64,000 bases of DNA from CAVPTL01 sp963708725 (GTDB taxonomy: Bacteria > Actinomycetota > Thermoleophilia > Gaiellales > JAICJC01), in contig CAVPTL010000008.1 of NCBI GenBank assembly GCA_963708725.1, positions 434,001-498,000 on the forward strand. Direction: 5' to 3'. Shown piece after piece: positions 59,330 to 64,000 of this stretch (its first letter is position 1; every line of letters starts with the position of its first letter). The translations under genes and the position numbers were made by a program. The notes below the pieces were generated by a model. The model saw nothing but the letters and a program-made list of their open reading frames with translations. It ran no database searches and was not told the DNA's origin.

Positions 59330-60382
59330 CTACGTCAGCGGCGGCACCGCGTCCAATCGTCGGGCAATCGCCGCGACCAGCTTGGCGGTGGCTTCGAGGT
59401 CGTTCAGGTCGACGATCTCGTTGGGTGAGTGCATATACCGATTGGGTACGCTGATCACTGCGCTCGGCACACCCGCGCGGGTCAGCGACACGGCGTCGGC
59501 ATCGGTGTGGGTGGCACCGCTGGATGCCTCGAGCTGGTAGGGAATGCCCTCGGCCTCGGCGGCCTCGATCGCGAGCTCGGTCAGCGTGGCGTGAACTCCC
59601 GAACCGCGGCTGATCGCAGGCCCGCCGCCGAGAGTCACGTCGCCCACCCGGGTCTTTTCGATTCCCGGGTAGTCCGAGGCGTGCGTCACGTCCACCACGA
59701 TCGCCGCCGCGGGCGCGATCCCGTAGCCGGCGGTGAAGGCGCCGCCGAAGCTCGTCTCCTCCTGCACCGAGGCGACTCCCACCAGGGAGGCCGTCCCCGG
59801 TGACTCCGCATACAGCCGGACAGACTCGGCGGCGACGAACGCTCCGGCGCGGTTGTCCACTGCCCGACTGACCAGCCGGTCGCCCAGAATCGGAACCGCA
59901 GGCTGCTCGATGACGGCGAGGTCACCGACGCGCACGATCTCGCGAGCAGCGTCGCCGTCGGCCGCGCCGATGTCGATCCACATGGTGTCGATCTTGTCGC
60001 CGCGCTGCTTATCCCAGTCGTTGAGCAGGTGCGGAGGCTTCTTACCGATCGCGCCGATGACGGGCCCCGACTTGGTCAGCACCCGGATCCGCTGGCCCAG
60101 AAGCACGGTGGCGGTCCATCCGCCGACGCCGGCAAACCACAGGTACCCCTCGTCGTCGATGTGAACGATCACAAGGCCAATCTCGTCGATGTGCCCAAAC
60201 ACACCGATCACCGGAGTTCCACCTGGGTTGGCTGCGGCCGTGGTCGAGCCCAGCGAGTCGGTCTTGACCTCGGCGAACTGCTCGGCGTATCGGCGCCACA
60301 CACGAGTTGCGGCTCGCTCGTCGCCGCTTGGTCCGGCGGCATCGAGCAGATCGGTAAAGAAGGTCTGTGATTCGGTGCGCAT
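59330..60382 (-). CDS. M42-family metallopeptidase
   Basis: A 350-residue di-metal aminopeptidase of the M42 (TET/PepA) group. Metal and catalytic motifs: FGHIDEIG, SRAVDNRAGAF, SVQEETSFGGAF (Glu pair), VVDVTHASDYPG and the final His in NRYMHSPNEIVDL. It should process short peptides in the cytoplasm as a large oligomer. TAGCCT lies 8 nt before the ATG. It is divergent from tRNA-Lys. Confidence 0.92.
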   Translation of the reverse strand: MRTESQTFFTDLLDAAGPSGDERAATRVWRRYAEQFAEVKTDSLGSTTAAANPGGTPVIGVFGHIDEIGLVIVHIDDEGYLWFAGVGGWTATVLLGQRIRVLTKSGPVIGAIGKKPPHLLNDWDKQRGDKIDTMWIDIGAADGDAAREIVRVGDLAVIEQPAVPILGDRLVSRAVDNRAGAFVAAESVRLYAESPGTASLVGVASVQEETSFGGAFTAGYGIAPAAAIVVDVTHASDYPGIEKTRVGDVTLGGGPAISRGSGVHATLTELAIEAAEAEGIPYQLEASSGATHTDADAVSLTRAGVPSAVISVPNRYMHSPNEIVDLNDLEATAKLVAAIARRLDAVPPLT

Positions 60383-60438
60383 GAGCCCGGAGGCTAGCGG
60401 ACGCGCGAGGGTCAGCGTGCGACTCCGGAAACCGTTGG

Positions 60439-60444
60439 TACACT
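60439..60444 (+). promoter_or_regulatory. Likely -10 box of tRNA-Lys
   Basis: TACACT, 10 nt upstream of the mature tRNA 5' end, so transcription would start only a few bases before the tRNA. TTGG precedes it directly; no good -35 is seen. Confidence 0.4.
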
Positions 60445-60454
60445 GGTCAGCCGC

Positions 60455-60527
60455 GGGCCGTTAGCTCAGCTGGTAGAGCAGGGGACTCTTAATCCCAAGG
60501 TCGTAGGTTCGATCCCTACACGGCCCA
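60455..60527 (+). tRNA. tRNA-Lys (CTT anticodon)
   Basis: A complete cloverleaf of 73 nt. The acceptor stem GGGCCGT pairs with ACGGCCC, the D arm holds GCTC...GAGC with the AGCTGGTAGA loop, the anticodon loop is CTCTTAA (anticodon CTT, reading AAG), and the T arm has GTAGGTTCGATCCCTAC. Discriminator base A; no CCA encoded (ATTA follows). Confidence 0.97.
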
Positions 60528-60544
60528 TTAGGTACAGTCGGCAG

Positions 60545-61879
60545 ATGCACAGGGTGGCCGCGCTCATCTCGCTGGTTGCGCTCCTGGGCGCCCTTGTCGC
60601 CGGGCTGCTCTCTCTCAACGACGGTGGACTCGCGCGGCTTGTGGTCGTTGCCGTGGCGGTGGTCGCCGCCGAGATCGGCCTCTGGTATGCGATCTCGAAC
60701 GCGGGGATGTTACGGCTGGTTGGGGTGCTGGTCGCCGCATCGGCGTTGATCGCCCTGGTGCTGGTTGTCGTGACCGCACCGAGTAACGGACTGGAGTTGG
60801 AGCTGGCGCTCGTGCTGCTGGTGGTCTCGGCGATCGCCGCGCGATACGCGCTGCGTGCACCGGCCACGACCGCGACCAGCGTCGGCCCCACGGTGGCGGC
60901 GGCGAGCCATCCCGTGTTGATCATGAACCGGTGGTCAGGTGGCGGCAAGGTCGAGAAGTTCGGGCTGGTCGACGAGTGCCGCCGACGGGGCATCGAGCCG
61001 GTCGTGCTCGAGCGCGGCGACGACTTGCTTCAGCTTGCCGCCGACGCGGTCGACCGCGGCGCCGACGTGATCGGGATGGCCGGCGGGGACGGCTCGCAGG
61101 CCCTCGTGGCGTCGGTCGCAGCCGAACGCGGGGTACCGCATGTGTGCATTCCGGCGGGCACCCGCAACCACTTCGCGCTCGACCTCGGTCTCGATCGCGA
61201 GGACGTGGTCGGCGCGCTTGACGCGTTTGGTGAGGCTGTCGAGCGCCGCATCGACCTCGCGACGGTCAACGGGCGGGTGTTCGTGAACAACGCATCCATG
61301 GGCGTGTACGCCAAGATCGTCCAGTCGCCCGAGTACCGCGACGCCAAGGCGAAGACCGCGTCGGCGATGCTTCCGGACATGCTCGGTCGCGACGCCGAGC
61401 CGTTCGATCTGCGATTTGCGGGCCCGGATGGCGAGCAGCTCACCACCGCTCACATGATCCTGGTCTCGAACGATCCCTACCAGCTCGACCATATCGACGG
61501 CCGCGGCACCCGCCCGCGAATCGACGCGGGCACGTTGGGGATCGTGGCCGCGCGGATCCAGAATGCCCGGGAGGCGGTGGAGTTTGCGACACTCGAATCG
61601 GCCGGACAGATCCGCCGATTCCACGGTTGGCTGGAGTGGGAATCGTCCCAATTCCGGATCGACTCGGCCGCGCCTGTCGAGATCGGGATCGACGGTGAGG
61701 CTACGTCGCTCGAGCCCCCGCTGGTGTTCGAATCACGCCCCGGTGCGCTGCTGGTGCGGCTCCCACGGCACGCGCGGGGGGTCTCGCCGGCGGCACTCGC
61801 CCGTCCCGGCCCTCAGGCGGTTGTCGGCGATCTGCTCAGGGCTGCCGCCGGTCGAGCACCGCAAACGCCACCAGGCTGA
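60545..61879 (+). CDS. Membrane-anchored diacylglycerol kinase-like protein
   Basis: 444 residues. The first 120 contain about three to four hydrophobic segments (LISLVALLGALVAGLL, LVVVAVAVVAAEIGLWYAI, LVGVLVAASALIALVLVVV). A DAG-kinase catalytic-type domain follows: LIMNRWSGGGKVEKFGLVDECRRRG, GADVIGMAGGDGSQALVASVAA, HVCIPAGTRNHFALDLGLDRED and RVFVNNASMGVYAKIV. The GGDGS and PAGTRNHFA motifs define the fold. The lipid substrate is unknown. TACAGT, 5 nt after the tRNA, lies 6 nt before the ATG. Its 3' end overlaps the convergent PAP2 gene by 44 bp. Confidence 0.86.
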   Translation: MHRVAALISLVALLGALVAGLLSLNDGGLARLVVVAVAVVAAEIGLWYAISNAGMLRLVGVLVAASALIALVLVVVTAPSNGLELELALVLLVVSAIAARYALRAPATTATSVGPTVAAASHPVLIMNRWSGGGKVEKFGLVDECRRRGIEPVVLERGDDLLQLAADAVDRGADVIGMAGGDGSQALVASVAAERGVPHVCIPAGTRNHFALDLGLDREDVVGALDAFGEAVERRIDLATVNGRVFVNNASMGVYAKIVQSPEYRDAKAKTASAMLPDMLGRDAEPFDLRFAGPDGEQLTTAHMILVSNDPYQLDHIDGRGTRPRIDAGTLGIVAARIQNAREAVEFATLESAGQIRRFHGWLEWESSQFRIDSAAPVEIGIDGEATSLEPPLVFESRPGALLVRLPRHARGVSPAALARPGPQAVVGDLLRAAAGRAPQTPPG

Positions 61880-62387
61880 CGCCCGCGCCGAGCGCCGCGC
61901 CGGCCACGACGTCGCTCAGCCAGTGGGCCTGCAGATGGGTGCGACTCCACACCATCCCGGCCGCACCGGTGGCGGCCGTGGTCCACAGCCACGCCGACGG
62001 GGCATCGCCATCGGCAACCAGCAGAACGACCGCGACCGCCGTCGCCCCGGCGTAGGCGGCATGGCCCGATGGAAAGGAGGTGCCGAACGGATCGACTCTG
62101 GCCCGCGCGGGCCGCTCACGGCTCACCACCAGCTTGATCGCGTTTACCGCGAGCGGGGTAACGGCCTCGGACACTGCGAATGCCCGTAGCCCACGCCACC
62201 GGCGGCGCCGCGCAAGTTGCCCGCCGATCGCCGCCAGCGTCGCTGCCCGAACGATCCCTCTGCCGGAGCGGTCAAACGCCAGCGCGGCGTGGTCGAGTGT
62301 GTCCGAGTCGGTGCCATGAACCACATCCGACCATCGCCCGTCGAGAGCAACGACCGCCGCACGCCAACGTGACGAAGAGCAATCCAC
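61836..62387 (-). CDS. PAP2-superfamily phosphatase
   Basis: A 183-residue membrane phosphatase with all three PAP2 motifs: KLVVSRERP, SFPSGHAAYAG and SRTHLQAHWLSDVVAG. It hydrolyses lipid phosphates such as phosphatidate or undecaprenyl pyrophosphate. I start it at GTG 62387, with TACCCT 6 nt upstream; an ATG inside the palindrome at 62401 would be a chance extension. Tail-to-tail overlap with a DAG-kinase-like gene puts opposite lipid reactions side by side. Confidence 0.85.
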   Translation of the reverse strand: MDCSSSRWRAAVVALDGRWSDVVHGTDSDTLDHAALAFDRSGRGIVRAATLAAIGGQLARRRRWRGLRAFAVSEAVTPLAVNAIKLVVSRERPARARVDPFGTSFPSGHAAYAGATAVAVVLLVADGDAPSAWLWTTAATGAAGMVWSRTHLQAHWLSDVVAGAALGAGVSLVAFAVLDRRQP

Positions 62388-62632
62388 CCGGCGAGGGTAC
62401 CGTGAATAAATGGTGCCAGGCACCATTTATTCACGTGTGGCTATTGGGGCGGGTTTGTCACGGGTTGTGACAGGTACGTGACGCTTCGGCGGCTCCTGGT
62501 CGGTGGCCTGCGGTTGTCGTCGATCTCGAGGCACCTTTACCGCCAGCGTGTACACGCGCAGATCTCCCAAACCCCGCTCCTCGTATCCCCTGACGGGCGT
62601 GATTGCCCCTCGCTCTCATTAATGCTTGAAAC
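62388..62632. other. Intergenic region between PAP2 and zinc-binding lipoprotein genes
   Basis: 245 bp without a credible gene. It contains the PAP2 promoter box (TACCCT, complement of 62394-62399), the REP-like palindrome copy 2, and three GTCAC/GTGAC half-sites at 62457-62461, 62467-62471 and 62478-62482. The rest shows no structure I can name. Confidence 0.5.
62401..62435. repeat. REP-like palindrome, copy 2 (35 bp)
   Basis: A perfect palindrome with left arm CGTGAATAAATGGTGCC, a central A and the exact reverse complement. It differs from copy 1 (45412) by AT in place of C inside each arm, changed symmetrically in both arms, so pairing is kept. Here it lies in a promoter-proximal spacer, not between convergent genes. 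Confidence 0.88.
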
Positions 62633-63580
62633 TCATGAAACGCAACCCCCAGCCGGCGGGTTGTGGCCGAGTAGCCCAGCCACGATCGAGCGCACGTTCC
62701 AGCGCTCCATTCCGATGTAGGTCGCGCCCGGTGAACCGGGCGGGCCGAGCGTGTCGCCGTAGAGCGTGGCGTACGTTTTGACACCCGCCTCCCGCGCGAT
62801 CTGGTCCTCGAGCGAGGGGTTGAGCGATGACTCCGTGAAGATCGCGCGCACGTGCTGGGCCTTGATCTTTTCGATCAGATCGGCCACGTTGTGTGCGCTC
62901 GGTTCCGCCGCGGTCGAGATCGACGGGATCACCGAACCGACCACGGTCAGGCCATAGTGGGCCGCGAAGTAGGCGAACGCGTCGTGGTTGGTAACGAGCT
63001 TGCGATTCCCCGCGGGCAGGCAGGCGATCACGCGTTTGTTCGCGGCGTCCATGGCCTCGAGCCGAGCGACGTAACGGCGGGCGTTGGCGCGATATCGCGC
63101 TCGGTGGGCGGGATCGATCCGGCCCAGCTCGGCGCCCAGGTTCCGGGCGGCCCGCTCATACAGGGTCGGATCGTGCCACCAGTGGGGATCGCCGTCGGGC
63201 TCCTCGCTGTCACCCCTGCGGATCGGAAGGCCGGCAGACGCATCGAACATCGCCGCGCCGCTGCCGCTGTCTGAGATCAGCTGCGCGGCCCAGGTGTCGA
63301 TGCCCACGCCCGACGTGACTGCCAGCTTGGCTCCGGCGATCCCGATCGCATCCGACGGAGAGGGCTCGAACTCGTGTGGATCGACGTTCGGTTTGAGTAT
63401 GCCGACGAGGTTCACCTGATGCCCACCGACGTTTCTGACCAGATCCTGCATCTGAGTCGTGGTTGCCACCACGGTGGGCTTGTGTGGATCGGTGACCGCG
63501 AGTTTCGTTGTTCCACACGCGGTTACCGCCAGGCAGCCAAGCGCGGCGAGCACGATCAGGGCTGGAGAGCGGCGGCGCAT
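62633..63580 (-). CDS. znuA: Zinc/manganese ABC transporter substrate-binding lipoprotein (ZnuA-like)
   Basis: A 315-residue cluster A-I binding protein with a lipobox LAVTAC (Cys22). Metal ligands typical of the family: His69 in VDPHEFEPSPSDA, His133/His136 in DPHWWHDPTLYERA, and His199 in VTNHDAFAYFA. The mobile His-rich loop of some ZnuA proteins is absent, leaving EEPDGDPH. No permease or ATPase gene follows on this strand. It is divergent from a Fur/Zur regulator, so zinc is the likely metal. TAGGAT lies 7 nt before the ATG. Confidence 0.88.
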   Translation of the reverse strand: MRRRSPALIVLAALGCLAVTACGTTKLAVTDPHKPTVVATTTQMQDLVRNVGGHQVNLVGILKPNVDPHEFEPSPSDAIGIAGAKLAVTSGVGIDTWAAQLISDSGSGAAMFDASAGLPIRRGDSEEPDGDPHWWHDPTLYERAARNLGAELGRIDPAHRARYRANARRYVARLEAMDAANKRVIACLPAGNRKLVTNHDAFAYFAAHYGLTVVGSVIPSISTAAEPSAHNVADLIEKIKAQHVRAIFTESSLNPSLEDQIAREAGVKTYATLYGDTLGPPGSPGATYIGMERWNVRSIVAGLLGHNPPAGGCVS

Positions 63581-63659
63581 GGCAGCGATCCTATCAGAAT
63601 GACATTGGTTTCCATTTCGAGATATTGCAACTCGAGTTCGATGTCAGTATGCTGACGCG
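63581..63659. promoter_or_regulatory. Divergent znuA / Fur-family promoter region with candidate Zur box
   Basis: 79 bp, AT-richer than its surroundings. Rightward promoter: TTGCAA (63625-63630), 17-bp spacer, TATGCT (63648-63653), then 6 nt to the ATG. Leftward -10: TAGGAT (complement of 63588-63593), 7 nt before znuA. TGACATTGGTTTCCA at 63600-63614 (reverse TGGAAACCAATGTCA) agrees at 10 of 15 positions with the TGAAAATGATTTTCA-type Zur site I recall from actinobacteria, just behind the znuA -10. Confidence 0.5.
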
Positions 63660-64000
63660 ATGGATGAAATGGGCAGAAATCGAAAGAATCGCGCAGCGCT
63701 TCTCCAGGCCGGTCGCGCCATGGGGCGCGCGTTTACCGTGCGCGAGCTTCATGACGCCGCCCTCAAGGATCAGCCCAAGCTCGGGCTGACGACGGCCTAC
63801 CGCGCGGTCGAACGCTGGCGCGAGGAGGGGTTTGCCGAGGAAGCCGGACGCCGCGGGGACGAGGCCACCTTCGTCTTCTGCACCGACGTCGCCCATCACC
63901 ACCACGTCGTGTGCGTTGACTGCGGCGCCACCACCACGCTCGAAGGGTGCGTGATCGAGCCGGTTCGCCGCGCGGTCTCCGCGGCCGGCTTCCAGCTGAT
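63660..64000 (+). CDS. Fur-family transcriptional regulator, probably Zur (cut by the window edge)
   Basis: The visible 113 residues begin at the ATG at 63660. The winged-helix part includes FTVRELHDAAL and LGLTTAYRAVERWREEGFAEEAG. It continues into the Fur metal-binding region with HHHHVVCVDCGATTTLEGC, where the Cys pair of the structural zinc site begins. Divergence from a ZnuA-like gene suggests a zinc-sensing Zur. The C-terminal end lies beyond the window. Confidence 0.88.
   Translation, partial: MDEMGRNRKNRAALLQAGRAMGRAFTVRELHDAALKDQPKLGLTTAYRAVERWREEGFAEEAGRRGDEATFVFCTDVAHHHHVVCVDCGATTTLEGCVIEPVRRAVSAAGFQL

Noticed and set aside
1..64000. CRISPR array, prophage, integron or insertion sequence
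   Set aside because: I saw no regularly spaced repeats, no cas, integrase, transposase or phage structural genes, and no clear shift in base composition. I cannot exclude short repeats that need a computer search.

Overview
The window is 64 kb of high-GC, gene-dense bacterial chromosome around the replication origin. The order rpmH-dnaA-dnaN-recF-(DciA-like)-gyrB-gyrA, actinobacterial-type TANNNT -10 boxes placed 6-9 nt before start codons, frequent GTG/TTG starts and constant 1-19 bp gene overlaps point to a deep-branching actinobacterium. Thermoleophilia (Solirubrobacterales-like) is my best guess, inferred from gene content and not from any search. I see no prophage, transposase, CRISPR array or rRNA operon.

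Layout. 1-10968: origin and housekeeping block: yidC (partial), yidD, rnpA and rpmH leftward; dnaA, dnaN, recF, a DciA-like gene, gyrB, gyrA and a MerR-like regulator rightward. 10972-14729: galT-like, slipin and NfeD genes, then birA, leftward. 14753-23658: one long rightward unit: ECF-type sigma factor, fabZ-H-D-G-F, accD, accA and two tandem cation/proton exchangers. 23668-29330: a leftward six-gene operon under a cobalamin riboswitch. It encodes two exported DUF4430 proteins, EcfT, a fused double EcfA, an S component and an exported alpha/alpha-toroid protein. It looks like a B12 uptake system with the two domains of animal transcobalamin on separate polypeptides. 29382-32573: mrfA helicase and pheA behind a putative Phe leader peptide and attenuator. 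32582-40883: thiL, an EamA permease, thioredoxin, a polyprenol-phosphate mannosyltransferase, polX, Nudix, otsB, acs and a small membrane protein. 40924-51142: rlmN; crotonyl-CoA carboxylase/reductase plus an acyl-CoA mutase; ribB; a ferredoxin-reductase-like flavoprotein; an ABC-2 exporter; and a MaoC hydratase, acyl-CoA dehydrogenase and CitE-type lyase. 51207-64000: signal peptidase, a SpoIID-domain protein, a nucleotide-sugar cluster (GlcNAc/ManNAc uronate type), ccdA/tlpA, an M42 peptidase, tRNA-Lys, a DAG-kinase-like protein, a PAP2 phosphatase, and a zinc-binding lipoprotein facing a partial Fur/Zur regulator.

How it fits together. Acs, Ccr, the mutase, and the lyase/hydratase/dehydrogenase trio suggest acetate assimilation by the ethylmalonyl-CoA pathway. 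Its mutase step needs adenosylcobalamin, which gives a use for the B12 uptake operon in the same window. The fab/acc unit supplies fatty acids, but acpP and an enoyl-ACP reductase gene are not in it.

Transcription. About twenty genes carry a -10-like hexamer 6-9 nt before the start codon, as expected for leaderless mRNAs. The genes with long 5' leaders and good Shine-Dalgarno sites include those with leader regulation (cobalamin operon, pheA). Two divergent pairs (birA/sigma and pheL/thiL) appear to have interlocked promoters. Two near-identical palindromes built on GGTGCCAGGCACC (45412 and 62401) look like a dispersed REP-type element.
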